Shown: positions 20,062-27,978, numbered from the stretch's first letter. The stretch: DNA of 64,000 bases from Porticoccaceae bacterium (GCA_029252555.1 JAQXBF010000016.1:18454-82453); one strand, 5' to 3'. Numbers and translations are program-made. The notes: generated by a model not told the origin, from the sequence alone.

Positions 20062-20922
20062 ATGAAGACGTTTCTTGCTCTTATTGGTGGGGTGCTACTG
20101 ACCTACTTGGTATTATTAAATCTTCCTGCAGCCAGCCCAGTTAAGGATATTGCCTTTTATCAGCCAGCCTCTGTACAGGTGATTGCCCATGGCAACGGCC
20201 GAGCACTATTGCCTGGCAATACCTTAGAGGCGGGGGTAAATGCCCTTGAGGTGGGGGCGGATATTCTGGAGTTAGATATCCATTTAACTGCGGATAATCA
20301 ATTAGTGGTGCGCCACGATAATATTATTGATACCACCACTAACGGGGTTGGTGTGATTGCTGAGATGACTCTGGCTGAGCTTCAGCAATATGATGTTGGG
20401 TTCCATGAGGTCGACTTTCCAGAATTATCTTACTCAAGTGGAATTGTGATCCCGACTCTGGAATCACTTTTCGATAAAATGCCTAACAGCCGTTATTTGA
20501 TCGAGCTAAAGCCAATCAAAACGGCTGCTGCAGACCATCTCTGCGCTCTTGTGAAGAAACGCAACCTTAGGGAGCAAGTTGTTATTGGGTCTTTCCATAG
20601 CTCGGTTCTGGAGTACTTTAGGCAAGTTTGTCCAGCCGTGCCCACTTCTCTTGGCCAGTCGGAAGCGGCGCAGCTGGTGGTGCTCAGTCGCTTAGGGCTG
20701 AGCCACCTCTACAGTTCTCCTGGGGTCTCAGTGCAGTTGCCCGTCATATATGGTGGTTTTGAAATCTTAACGCCGGCAATAGTCAAAGCCGCACACCATT
20801 TGAATATAAGAGTAGATGCCTGGACCGTTAATGATCCCAAAATCATGCAAAAATTGATCAATATGGAGGTGGATGGAATTATTACCGATCGACCAGATGT
20901 CTTGAGGAGCGTGATGAAATAG
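20062..20922 (+). CDS. Glycerophosphodiester phosphodiesterase-like protein, membrane-anchored or exported
   Basis: The 286-residue protein has an N-terminal hydrophobic segment (residues 4-23), then a GDPD TIM-barrel domain, so it probably acts in the periplasm. Members hydrolyse glycerophosphodiesters to glycerol-3-phosphate and an alcohol. The metal-binding pattern ELD (E70, D72) and the catalytic-type histidines H43 and H85 (RHD) are present. The usual HRG...PENT signature reads HGNGRALLPGNT: the phosphate-contacting Arg and the PENT Glu are not in their usual places. C-terminal DAWTVND and DGIITDRPD fit the family. Substrate is unknown. It follows acs by 37 bases. Confidence 0.85.
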   Translation: MKTFLALIGGVLLTYLVLLNLPAASPVKDIAFYQPASVQVIAHGNGRALLPGNTLEAGVNALEVGADILELDIHLTADNQLVVRHDNIIDTTTNGVGVIAEMTLAELQQYDVGFHEVDFPELSYSSGIVIPTLESLFDKMPNSRYLIELKPIKTAAADHLCALVKKRNLREQVVIGSFHSSVLEYFRQVCPAVPTSLGQSEAAQLVVLSRLGLSHLYSSPGVSVQLPVIYGGFEILTPAIVKAAHHLNIRVDAWTVNDPKIMQKLINMEVDGIITDRPDVLRSVMK

Positions 20923-20970
20923 CAGAGAGTACAGGGCAGGTAGTCTTTTAGTTAATACATTAATGTCGCA

Positions 20971-20992
20971 TTTAGGCCCAAATTGGTCTAAA
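20971..20992. promoter_or_regulatory. Imperfect 22-base palindrome upstream of the XRE pseudogene
   Basis: The site begins TTTAG and ends CTAAA, with 9 of 11 base pairs matching around the centre at 20981/20982. It lies 23 bases before the first ATG of the XRE-type gene, where an autoregulatory operator would be expected. No promoter was resolved. Confidence 0.4.
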
Positions 20993-21014
20993 AATAATAC
21001 AATGATGGATAGGA

Positions 21015-21361
21015 ATGGATAGCATAATGGCGAGTATGAAACTAGATATCAGCAAACAACTAGCTAGGCTAATGAGAGAGAGAGACGTCTTTCCCAGAGT
21101 GCGCTGTCACGTGCAACGGGCGTTCCTCAACCAACAATCAATCGCATTCTTAGTGAGGTTACGGGAGAGCCTCGCCGAGACTCGGTCGTTCGCATTGCCA
21201 ATTGCTTTGGCGTGACTCCCGAATCTCTGTATGGGCCGCCAGCTAAGAAGCCCCGCGACGGAGGCCTAATCTCAGTCGAAGACCTCTATGACCGAATTGC
21301 TAGTCTCAGCGACGCGGAAAGAGCCGCTCTTTTTGCCAAGGTGGCTGAGAAACTAAGCTAA
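21015..21361 (+). pseudogene. XRE-family DNA-binding regulator, broken by a frameshift
   Basis: The first frame reads MDSIMASMKLDISKQLARLMRERDV from ATG 21015. The HTH then continues in another frame from about 21092 (SQSALSRATGVPQPTINRIL) through IANCFGVTPESLYGPP to a stop at 21359-21361. Joined, this is a typical phage-repressor-like XRE protein of about 115 residues. The switch lies in GTCTTTCCCAG (21087-21097) and corresponds to one missing base in a T/C run. The downstream frame has no start codon before about 21211. It is therefore either a real inactivating mutation or a sequencing error. Confidence 0.7.
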
Positions 21362-21371
21362 TCGCTGACGG

Positions 21372-21563
21372 TTATTCAGGAGCTTGGGCAACAATCCCCT
21401 TAAGTGTCATTCGTTGTGATTTTGGTAGGCTTTCTAGCCAGCGTGTAAAACTATCTAAGCCGCCGTCAAAGGCGGTTTGAAATGCATTTTTTTCTACTTC
21501 ATTTCTCACTGACTCTTCCTTATTACCATATTCCATGACATCCATACATCCATTACTATGCAA
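21372..21563 (-). CDS. Hypothetical small protein (doubtful)
   Basis: This 63-residue open frame (or 54 residues from ATG 21536) faces the XRE pseudogene and ends 10 bases from it. The C-terminal half (FDGGLDSFTRWLESLPKSQR) looks like a short amphipathic helical protein, but I recognise no family. Ribosome sites before either ATG are weak (AAGG about 14 bases upstream of 21563). A perfect 10-base-arm palindrome lies 54-75 bases upstream of its start, which modestly supports a real regulated gene. Confidence 0.35.
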   Translation of the reverse strand: MHSNGCMDVMEYGNKEESVRNEVEKNAFQTAFDGGLDSFTRWLESLPKSQRMTLKGIVAQAPE

Positions 21564-21616
21564 TCAAAAATAACCTTTTGGGATAGACTCGCTGCCAAAT
21601 TACTATAATTCTTACG

Positions 21617-21638
21617 AACTAATACTAAAGTATTAGTT
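21617..21638. promoter_or_regulatory. Perfect palindrome, candidate operator
   Basis: A 10-base arm AACTAATACT is followed by AA and then its exact reverse complement. Reading leftward, a TATAGT (-10-like) follows 9 bases after it, so the palindrome would cover the -35 region of a promoter for the small gene at 21372-21563. The 2-base spacing and dyad form resemble XRE-type or TetR-type operators. The binding protein is unknown. Confidence 0.5.
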
Positions 21639-21679
21639 GTAGCTTTAAGCTTTGACCTCTCCAGAGAGCCAATAGCAGC

Positions 21680-21712
21680 CGTAACACAGACCGATTTCAG
21701 ATAGGTGTTACG
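21680..21712 (+). other. Hairpin-forming inverted repeat upstream of the LysE-type gene
   Basis: CGTAACAC (21680-21687) and GTGTTACG (21705-21712) are exact inverted repeats separated by 17 bases, ending 43 bases before the transporter ATG. CAGACC/GGTCTG form a second overlapping repeat pair. It could be an operator or a leader structure; no T tract follows. Confidence 0.4.
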
Positions 21713-21755
21713 AAAAATATGCTTGTTTTATCCATCTAGGTCTGTATAAAACAGT

Positions 21756-22424
21756 ATGGACATTATTCTTCAAAACTCATCTAGTGCGATGTTTTGGGTT
21801 TCAGTGAGCGTTGCTTGCCTACTGGGGGCCATGTCGCCGGGCCCTAGTTTGGCGCTCATTGTTAATCATTCCCTATCCCAGGGCAAAATAGCAGGGCTCT
21901 GTGCGGCTTTGGCCCATGGCTTGGGAATCTCAATTTTTGCTTTTATCACCGCATTTGGTTTGGTTGTTGCGGTTGATAAAAACCCGCTACTGTTTGATGT
22001 TATTCAGGTTTTAGGTAGCCTTTTCTTGTTCTACTTAGCGGTGAAATTACTGTTTTCCCCCATTAAGAGAGAATCCGGTTTAAGTATGGCGGTAAAATCC
22101 TCATACTGGGCCGCTGCGCGGGACGGCTTCTTGATTGCCTTAATCAACCCAAAAATACTCATCTTTTTCACTGCTCTATTTAGCCAGTTTGTGCGCGTCG
22201 AGAGCGCTAACTGGGAAAAACTAGCACTCACTGCCATGGCTGGTGGTATTGATGCACTTTGGTATATGTTGGTGGTTTTATTGGTGTCTCATTCTGGGGC
22301 CATGGTGAGATTCCAGCGTAAGAGTTGGGTGATAGACAAAGTTTTTAGCCTGATTCTGTTTGTTATTTCAATCACGTTCATTTCACAAATTTTGGAGCGT
22401 GGTGATTTTGCGCAATTCCTGTAA
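21756..22424 (+). CDS. LysE/RhtB-family amino acid exporter
   Basis: The 222-residue inner-membrane protein has about six hydrophobic segments and the family's early motif LLGAMSPGPSLALIVNHSL, followed by GLCAALAHGLGI. FLIALINPKILIFFTALFSQF, with its Asn-Pro-Lys, is typical of RhtB/LysE proteins. Such proteins export basic or neutral amino acids or related metabolites; the substrate here is unknown. The ATG is at 21756. tag starts 43 bases after its stop and may be co-transcribed. Confidence 0.88.
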   Translation: MDIILQNSSSAMFWVSVSVACLLGAMSPGPSLALIVNHSLSQGKIAGLCAALAHGLGISIFAFITAFGLVVAVDKNPLLFDVIQVLGSLFLFYLAVKLLFSPIKRESGLSMAVKSSYWAAARDGFLIALINPKILIFFTALFSQFVRVESANWEKLALTAMAGGIDALWYMLVVLLVSHSGAMVRFQRKSWVIDKVFSLILFVISITFISQILERGDFAQFL

Positions 22425-22467
22425 GGTTTTACTGGCTCAAGTATTCTTTAAGAAGTGATTTTTACCT

Positions 22468-23136
22468 ATGACCTCATTTAGCGAACTGTACAAATTAGCT
22501 GCTGCCAACCGCGGCGGTGCCGATGTGCTTGAGTCTGCATTGCCGACGGCGAAAACCTCTAAACAATTAATGTCGCAGAGCGATGATCGCTATTTATCGA
22601 TGATGGCGCGGTGTGTTTTTCGCGCTGGTTTTGTGTGGCGAGTGATCGACAATAAATGGTCAGGGTTTGAAGAGGCCTTTGCGCAATTTAACCCTTTGGC
22701 TGTGGCGCATTTTAGTGATGAGCGGCTTGAAGAACTGGCTCAGGATCGCAGTATAGTGCGCAACTTCACCAAGATTGTCTCGGTCCGTAACAACGCTGTT
22801 TATGTGTTGGACCGTCAACGTAGCCACGGCAGTTTTGGTCAGTTTATTGCTGAGTGGCCAGCTGATAATGTGACTGGCCTGTGGCTAGAGATGAAAAAAA
22901 AGGGCAGTCGGCTGGGGGGCAATTCCGGCCCAATGATGCTTCGCAGTATGGGCCGAGATACATTTTTGCTTACTAATGATGTGTGCAACGCTCTGGTTCA
23001 TCATGGCTTTATTAAGAAGTTTAGCCCTAATGCTCAGCGAGATTTAAAGCTAGTCGAGCAGGTATTTGAGAATCTGCGTGAGGAGTCTGGGCGACCTCTG
23101 TGTCAAATTAGTCGTATTCTTGCCTGCACAGTTTAA
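22468..23136 (+). CDS. DNA-3-methyladenine glycosylase I family protein
   Basis: The 222-residue protein belongs to the Tag/adenine glycosylase family (HhH superfamily), which removes 3-methyladenine from alkylated DNA. Supporting stretches are MMARCVFRAGFVWRVIDNKW, EELAQDRSIVRNFTKI, NSGPMMLRSMGRDTFLLTND, and the terminal SGRPLCQISRILA. The N-terminal cysteine and paired histidines that bind zinc in E. coli Tag are not apparent, so this is a divergent branch and I give no symbol. It ends 60 bases before the TPP riboswitch and is probably not part of that operon. Confidence 0.82.
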   Translation: MTSFSELYKLAAANRGGADVLESALPTAKTSKQLMSQSDDRYLSMMARCVFRAGFVWRVIDNKWSGFEEAFAQFNPLAVAHFSDERLEELAQDRSIVRNFTKIVSVRNNAVYVLDRQRSHGSFGQFIAEWPADNVTGLWLEMKKKGSRLGGNSGPMMLRSMGRDTFLLTNDVCNALVHHGFIKKFSPNAQRDLKLVEQVFENLREESGRPLCQISRILACTV

Positions 23137-23161
23137 TTTTCTCTAATAGCCTCCCGCTCTG

Positions 23162-23191
23162 TTGCGCCAGCAATTAGCCGAGTGCTAAACT
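23162..23191 (+). promoter_or_regulatory. Candidate promoter of the thiamin operon
   Basis: TTGCGC (23162-23167) and TAAACT (23186-23191), spaced by 18 bases, would start transcription near 23198, at the 5' edge of the TPP aptamer. The match is modest; the placement is the main support. Confidence 0.35.
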
Positions 23192-23196
23192 ACTTC

Positions 23197-23273
23197 TGTT
23201 TCCTAAGGGGCGGTCCTTTCGGCCTGAGAAGTACCCTTTGAACCTGATCCGGATTATGCCGGCGTAGGAATAG
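23197..23273 (+). ncRNA. TPP riboswitch (THI element)
   Basis: The conserved aptamer cores are present in order: AAGGGGCGGTCC, GGCCTGAGAAGTACCC, TTGAACCTGATCCGGATTA and TGCCGGCGTAGGAA. The closing stem pairs TTCCT (23200-23204) with AGGAA (23266-23270). It binds thiamin pyrophosphate and turns down the downstream genes when TPP is abundant. It sits 75 bases before the TonB-receptor ATG. The expression platform is not clear: I see no strong T-tailed hairpin, so control of translation is possible. Confidence 0.97.
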
Positions 23274-23347
23274 GACTACTTGTATTTTGCCCTTCCCCCC
23301 GTGTTTGACTCCGGGTCTCCTTAACTAATGTTACTGAGGCTCATTTT

Positions 23348-25441
23348 ATGAATATCTCTCGAATTAAATGTATTACCCTACTTTTTATTTTATTGGCTAG
23401 TGTTTTCAACGCACTTGGCGCAGCGGCTGAAGACACTATTGATGAGATTATTGTCAGCGCCGATTTTCGTAATGCGACTCTGCTTGAGTCAGCCGCCAGT
23501 ATTAGTGTCATCGACGGTGAAACGATCAGCCAGCGTCAGGCGTGGCATCTAGAGCAATTATTAAATATTGCCCCCAATGTCAATTTCTCTAGCGGAGCAT
23601 CTCGTGGGCGCTTTATTCAGATTCGCGGTATTGGGGAGCGGAGCCAATTTATTGAACCATTAAATCCATCTGTGGGTATTTTGGTTGATGGTATCGACTT
23701 TACTGGTATTGCCGGTGCAGCCACGACAATGGATATTCAGCAAGTAGAAATATTGCGTGGGCCCCAAGGCACTCTTTATGGCGCCAATGCATTGGCAGGC
23801 CTAATCAATCTTCAGGCAGTCCAGCCCAGCAAAGAGACAGCGGGCAATCTGTCAGTCTCTCTTGGCGACTACAATAGCCAGACTGTGAGTGCGGGCCTCG
23901 GTGGGTCGGTCAGCGATAGATTGGGCTATCGATTTGCCGTACAGCAATACAGTACTGATGGTTATATAGAAAATGATTTTTTAAATCGAGATGATACAAA
24001 TAATATAGATGAGTTGAGCCTGCGCTCAATTCTAGACTGGCAGGCCAGCATTGATACGAATATCAAGCTGACGGTTTTCCATGTAAATGCCGACAATGGC
24101 TATGATGCTTTTTCTCTGGATAACACCAGGCACGCCTTATCTGATAACCCTGGTCATGATCGCCATGAGGCCACAGCTATTGCATTGCAGAGCAACTGGC
24201 AGGGCAATCAACACTTCGAGTTAGACAGCACCCTTAGCTATGCCAACAATAATCTTGAGTATGGTTATGACGAAGACTGGACCTATGGTGATATCTGCGT
24301 CGATTTTGTGTGTATTTATGATGGTTATGCCTCGGTCGACAATTATATTCGCGATCGCGAAAATATCAGTCTCGATGTGCGCCTTGTGTCGAAGGATGGC
24401 GAGCAGATATTTGATGGCAGTACTGATTGGATTATGGGTGTTTACTGGCGTGACCAAGATGAGCAGCTACTGCGTCAATACAGCTTTGCAGCAGGCGATT
24501 TTACCAGTGATTTTGATACCAGCAATCAGGCTATTTATGGGCAGCTAGATACTCATTTTTCGGATAATTTAACGCTGACCACAGGGCTGCGATTGGAGAA
24601 GCGCAAGGCTGATTACAGCGATAGTGAATTGGTGGCTCATGGCATGAATGAAAGCCTTTGGGGTGGTCGTATTGCTTTGCATTACCAGACTACAGCCAAT
24701 GCCATGATCTATGGCTTGGTCTCTCGCGGCTACAAAGCCGGTGGTGTTAATAGTGACCCTGGCTTGGATGCTGCCGACCGCGAATTCGATACTGAACAAA
24801 TGTGGAATATCGAAACTGGTATTAAAGGTGTTTGGCTCGATGGCTCTTTACAGGCCCAACTTTCAGCTTTCTATCAGCTACGTGATGATATTCAAATCAA
24901 GCAGTCACTGGTGCAGCCTATTGCAGAGACCAACGCCACCAGCTTTACTGATTATTTTGGCAATGCTGCCGATGGTAAAAACTATGGTTTAGAGATGGAG
25001 TTTAACTGGTTGGCCACCGAGACCGTCGTACTATTTGGTTCTATTGGCTTGTTAGAGGCTGAGTTTGATACACCACTGTCGGATACATTAGATAGTCGTG
25101 AACAGGCCCATGCCCCCAGCTATCAATTTTCTTTGGGTAGCACTTTCCAGCTTTCCGATAATCTTGCCTTTACGTTAGATATTGAAGGTAAAGACGAATT
25201 CTTCTTGTCTTCACGCCACAGTGCTGAGACTCAGGCCTACGAATTGGTTAACGCCAATATGACCTTTGACACTGGCGATTGGGAACTATCTATCTGGGGT
25301 CGTAATCTGACCGATAAAGATGTGATTGTCCGCGGCTTTGGCAGCTTTGGTAATGACCCCCGCAATGGCTATATTACTGAGCCATATTATCAATTTGGTG
25401 CCCCAAGAGTTGTTGGTTTTGCCGGCAAGTATGAATTTTAA
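23348..25441 (+). CDS. TonB-dependent receptor, predicted thiamin uptake
   Basis: The 697-residue outer-membrane protein has a signal peptide (residues 1-26, ending AAA), a TonB box-like DEIIVSA (about 30-36), a plug domain with VEILRGPQGTLYGANALAG, and a long beta-barrel region ending in an aromatic residue (YEF). The TPP riboswitch directly upstream and the following thiamin genes point to import of thiamin or a phosphate ester or precursor. It leads a tight four-gene operon. The family is certain; the ligand is inferred from regulation and neighbours. Confidence 0.93.
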   Translation: MNISRIKCITLLFILLASVFNALGAAAEDTIDEIIVSADFRNATLLESAASISVIDGETISQRQAWHLEQLLNIAPNVNFSSGASRGRFIQIRGIGERSQFIEPLNPSVGILVDGIDFTGIAGAATTMDIQQVEILRGPQGTLYGANALAGLINLQAVQPSKETAGNLSVSLGDYNSQTVSAGLGGSVSDRLGYRFAVQQYSTDGYIENDFLNRDDTNNIDELSLRSILDWQASIDTNIKLTVFHVNADNGYDAFSLDNTRHALSDNPGHDRHEATAIALQSNWQGNQHFELDSTLSYANNNLEYGYDEDWTYGDICVDFVCIYDGYASVDNYIRDRENISLDVRLVSKDGEQIFDGSTDWIMGVYWRDQDEQLLRQYSFAAGDFTSDFDTSNQAIYGQLDTHFSDNLTLTTGLRLEKRKADYSDSELVAHGMNESLWGGRIALHYQTTANAMIYGLVSRGYKAGGVNSDPGLDAADREFDTEQMWNIETGIKGVWLDGSLQAQLSAFYQLRDDIQIKQSLVQPIAETNATSFTDYFGNAADGKNYGLEMEFNWLATETVVLFGSIGLLEAEFDTPLSDTLDSREQAHAPSYQFSLGSTFQLSDNLAFTLDIEGKDEFFLSSRHSAETQAYELVNANMTFDTGDWELSIWGRNLTDKDVIVRGFGSFGNDPRNGYITEPYYQFGAPRVVGFAGKYEF

Positions 25442-25468
25442 GGGCAATTGAATTAGCAGGAGCAGGCT

Positions 25469-25717
25469 ATGCAAGTGACAGTCGATATCAGTATGTATCC
25501 CAGTCGGGAGGATTTTATTCCGCCAATCGACAGTTTTATTGAGAAGATCAATAAATTCGATAATCTTAAGGTGACCACTTTTCCTACAAGCACTGTCGTG
25601 CAGGGAAACTTTGAGCATGCAATTGCGGCCGTGCAAGACACTATTACAGAATGTTATCGGGAATTTAATATGGCTATCTATGTGGCGAAAATTATTCCTG
25701 GCTACGAGGCCCTTTAA
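25469..25717 (+). CDS. Thiamin-binding protein, YkoF/MTH1187-like (DUF77/COG0011)
   Basis: The 82-residue protein (MQVTVDISMYPSREDF...) has the compact ferredoxin-like fold pattern of the YkoF/MTH1187 family, whose members bind thiamin or its HMP moiety. Visible landmarks are VDISMYPS at the first strand and TTFPTSTVVQG in the middle. There is no signal peptide, so it should be cytoplasmic. AGGAG lies 9 bases before the ATG. It is 27 bases after the receptor gene and 3 bases before the permease gene, under the TPP riboswitch. It may act as a carrier between permease and kinase (inference). Confidence 0.85.
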   Translation: MQVTVDISMYPSREDFIPPIDSFIEKINKFDNLKVTTFPTSTVVQGNFEHAIAAVQDTITECYREFNMAIYVAKIIPGYEAL

Positions 25718-25720
25718 GCA

Positions 25721-26320
25721 ATGTTTGATTGGATCAATCTTGAAACCGTAGCGGTAGCCCTAGCTGTCGCCTATCTGGTTTTAGCGATGAAAGAGAGCAT
25801 TCTCTGTTGGTACTGTGCATTCTTTAGCACGGCCATCTATGTGTGGATATTTGGTGACGTTAGCCTGTATATGGAGTCGGCATTGAATATCTATTACATG
25901 GCTATGGCCGTCTATGGCTATTATCAATGGCAGCGGGGTGGTATTACTCAAGAAGGTGTTGCCATTTGTCGCTGGAGCGCAATTCAGCACGCACAGATTG
26001 TCTCTCTGATTGTTTTAGCTAGTTTTGTTTCTGGATATTTTTTGTCGGTTAGTACCGATGCTAAGTTGCCCTACCTAGATTCTTTCACCAGCTGGGCCAG
26101 TGTAGTCACTACCTTAATGGTGGCCCGTAAAGTCCTTGAAAACTGGATTTATTGGATGGTAATTAATTCCGTTTCCATCTTTCTATTTATAGATCGAGAG
26201 CTCTATCAAACAGCGGCCATGCTTACGCTATACTTGGCTCTATCCGTGATTGGTTATTTTGCGTGGAGAAAGACTTATCTCAAACAGAACCCAGATAGTA
26301 GTGCAGCGAGCCCTGTCTAA
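25721..26320 (+). CDS. pnuT: PnuT-type thiamin permease (PnuC family)
   Basis: The 199-residue inner-membrane protein of the PnuC family has about seven hydrophobic segments and the characteristic aromatic stretches ESILCWYCAFFSTAIYVW, YYMAMAVYGYYQWQRGG and LENWIYWMVINSVSIFLF. PnuC proteins move vitamins by facilitated diffusion, driven by phosphorylation inside the cell. The TPP riboswitch, thiamin-binding gene and kinase gene in the same operon assign it to the thiamin branch (PnuT). It starts 3 bases after the binding-protein gene and overlaps the kinase gene. Confidence 0.88.
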   Translation: MFDWINLETVAVALAVAYLVLAMKESILCWYCAFFSTAIYVWIFGDVSLYMESALNIYYMAMAVYGYYQWQRGGITQEGVAICRWSAIQHAQIVSLIVLASFVSGYFLSVSTDAKLPYLDSFTSWASVVTTLMVARKVLENWIYWMVINSVSIFLFIDRELYQTAAMLTLYLALSVIGYFAWRKTYLKQNPDSSAASPV

Positions 26321-27038
26321 TTGGCAGAGCTGGAATACCTCAGGGCTGCAACCTCCTTGTAATAAACCTGAAATCGTCAAAGAGCTTTTGGGCGGCCGCA
26401 CCAATAAAACCTTTTTGGTTGCTGCGGGTCATTTCCATGCGGTGATCAGAGTTAATTCTCCCGATAGTGTTAAATTGGGCATCGACAGGCAACTGGAGAA
26501 GAAAATTCTTGAGTTACTGCAGCCTACCGGTATTGTCCCCCAGATTCTATTTATTGATGACGACCTTTTGGTCTCCAAGTTTATTGAGGGCGATTGCCTG
26601 ACGGATAAAAGCCTAAAAAATAGCCATATTATGGAGTCTCTCTCTGATGCATTGGGCATAGTTCAATCAATTGAGATGACCGATTCCAACCCACGCAACT
26701 ATCTTGACTACTGTAGAAGCTATCTTGATCAGCTTTCGGATACGGTGGTTTCACCTTTGGTGGTGGAGCAGATAGAGGAAGCGGCCAGAGCCGTGGACGA
26801 TGAAGGCTGGGAGCCTGTCATTTGCCATCATGATATGGTGCCGGAGAATATTATTGTCAATGATGACGGGTTGTTTATCATAGATTGGGAATATGCTGCT
26901 CTGGGTCATCCGGGGCTGGATTTTTTACGTCTATACGGGGCAGACTACGCGTCAGCCGATCGGCAAAATGGTTCTTTTCGGTCATTATTTAAGGTCAAGC
27001 AGGCGATGGACAAGCTCTGGTTAGCCGTGCAGCTATAG
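26301..27038 (+). CDS. Thiamin-kinase-like phosphotransferase
   Basis: This is a member of the aminoglycoside/choline kinase fold. It shows the nucleotide-loop stretch [12 protein letters not shown], the catalytic loop [11 protein letters not shown] (an HxDxxxxN pattern) and [16 protein letters not shown] with the metal-binding Asp. In this operon it most likely phosphorylates imported thiamin (ThiK-like) and traps it for PnuT. The start is uncertain: GTG 26301 gives 245 residues and overlaps pnuT by 20 bases; a TTG at 26250 is also in frame. No clear ribosome site is seen, so coupling to pnuT translation is likely. Confidence 0.8.
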   Translation: MQRALSNWQSWNTSGLQPPCNKPEIVKELLGGRTNKTFLVAAGHFHAVIRVNSPDSVKLGIDRQLEKKILELLQPTGIVPQILFIDDDLLVSKFIEGDCLTDKSLKNSHIMESLSDALGIVQSIEMTDSNPRNYLDYCRSYLDQLSDTVVSPLVVEQIEEAARAVDDEGWEPVICHHDMVPENIIVNDDGLFIIDWEYAALGHPGLDFLRLYGADYASADRQNGSFRSLFKVKQAMDKLWLAVQL

Positions 27039-27060
27039 TATTTATTTTGGGATGGAAACA

Positions 27061-27432
27061 ATGAGTAAGCAAGCCTATAACGAGTTGAATGCTGAAGAGC
27101 AGCATGTAATCCAACAGAAGGGCACTGAACCACCGTTTGTTGGCGAGTATACCAACAACAAGGCACAAGGCATGTATCTGTGTAAGCAGTGTGACGAGCC
27201 ACTGTATCGCTCAGAGCATAAGTTTCCCTCTCATTGTGGCTGGCCTAGTTTTGATGATGAAATTGAGGGTGCAGTGCGCCGTGAACCGGATGCCGATGGC
27301 AGGCGAGTTGAGATTGTCTGCGCCAATTGTGGTGGTCACCTGGGCCATGTATTTGAAGGAGAGGGCTTTACGCCGAACAATATTCGCCACTGCGTCAACT
27401 CTATCTCTATGAAATTTGTGGCTAGAGACTAA
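27061..27432 (+). CDS. msrB: Peptide-methionine (R)-S-oxide reductase MsrB
   Basis: MsrB reduces methionine-R-sulfoxide in proteins. The 123-residue protein has the zinc cysteines C41/C44 (CKQC) and C87/C90 (CANC), the catalytic C111 in RHCVNSIS and a second cysteine C59 in HCGWPSF that can act as the resolving residue. I chose ATG 27061 because GGGATGG lies 6-12 bases upstream; ATG 27052 would place that site inside the gene. It is 22 bases after the thiamin kinase-like gene and could be read through from that operon, though function does not link them. Confidence 0.96.
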   Translation: MSKQAYNELNAEEQHVIQQKGTEPPFVGEYTNNKAQGMYLCKQCDEPLYRSEHKFPSHCGWPSFDDEIEGAVRREPDADGRRVEIVCANCGGHLGHVFEGEGFTPNNIRHCVNSISMKFVARD

Positions 27433-27441
27433 TGCCTGTGG

Positions 27442-27927
27442 TCAGTCACGAAAGTTTTTAAACTGAAATGGCTGGCCTAATTCGGCTTCGCGCACCATCG
27501 CCATCACAGCTTGCAGGTCGTCGCGCTTTTTGCCTGTGACTCGCACCTGATCACCCTGAATAGCCGCCTGAACTTTGAGTTTTTGATCTTTGATCAGCTT
27601 TACAATCTTTTTACTGATCTCCGCATTGATACCCTGTTTAAAAGTGACATGCAGAGAAAATGCCTTGCCGCGATGAATCGCATCGTCATTACATTCAATC
27701 ACCCGGGGGTCGATATTGCGCTTGATCAATTGCGCGCGGAAAATATCCAACAACTGCTGACATTGAAAGTCGGCTTCAGTTTTAATAGTGACAATATCAT
27801 CGGCAAGGCTAATGCTGGCATCGACGCCTCGAAAGTCAAATCTGGTAGAAAGCTCCCGCCCTGCGTTATCAGTGGCGTTGAGTATTTCGGCGGTGTCGAC
27901 TTCAGATACAATATCTACACTGGGCAT
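27442..27927 (-). CDS. yajQ: YajQ-family nucleotide-binding protein
   Basis: The 161-residue cytoplasmic protein starts [11 protein letters not shown] and ends [10 protein letters not shown], as YajQ proteins do, with the RFDFRG and [12 protein letters not shown] stretches. The family binds nucleotides; a Xanthomonas member senses cyclic di-GMP, but the role here is not shown by sequence. It converges with msrB (9-base gap). Its upstream region, shared with a divergent ychJ-like gene, forms a strong hairpin at 27947-27978. Confidence 0.93.
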   Translation of the reverse strand: MPSVDIVSEVDTAEILNATDNAGRELSTRFDFRGVDASISLADDIVTIKTEADFQCQQLLDIFRAQLIKRNIDPRVIECNDDAIHRGKAFSLHVTFKQGINAEISKKIVKLIKDQKLKVQAAIQGDQVRVTGKKRDDLQAVMAMVREAELGQPFQFKNFRD

Positions 27928-27946
27928 AATGCGACTCGTGGTGACT

Positions 27947-27978
27947 GGATAAGCTGGTATTTTAAACCAGTCTTATCC
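27947..27978. other. Strong imperfect hairpin between yajQ and the YchJ-like gene
   Basis: GGATAAGCTGGT (27947-27958) pairs with ACCAG (27966-27970) and CTTATCC (27972-27978), leaving one bulged T and a 7-base loop. This is 12 base pairs. No T tract follows on either strand. Leftward it lies 19 bases ahead of the yajQ ATG, so it would be in the yajQ leader; it could also be an operator. Confidence 0.45.
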
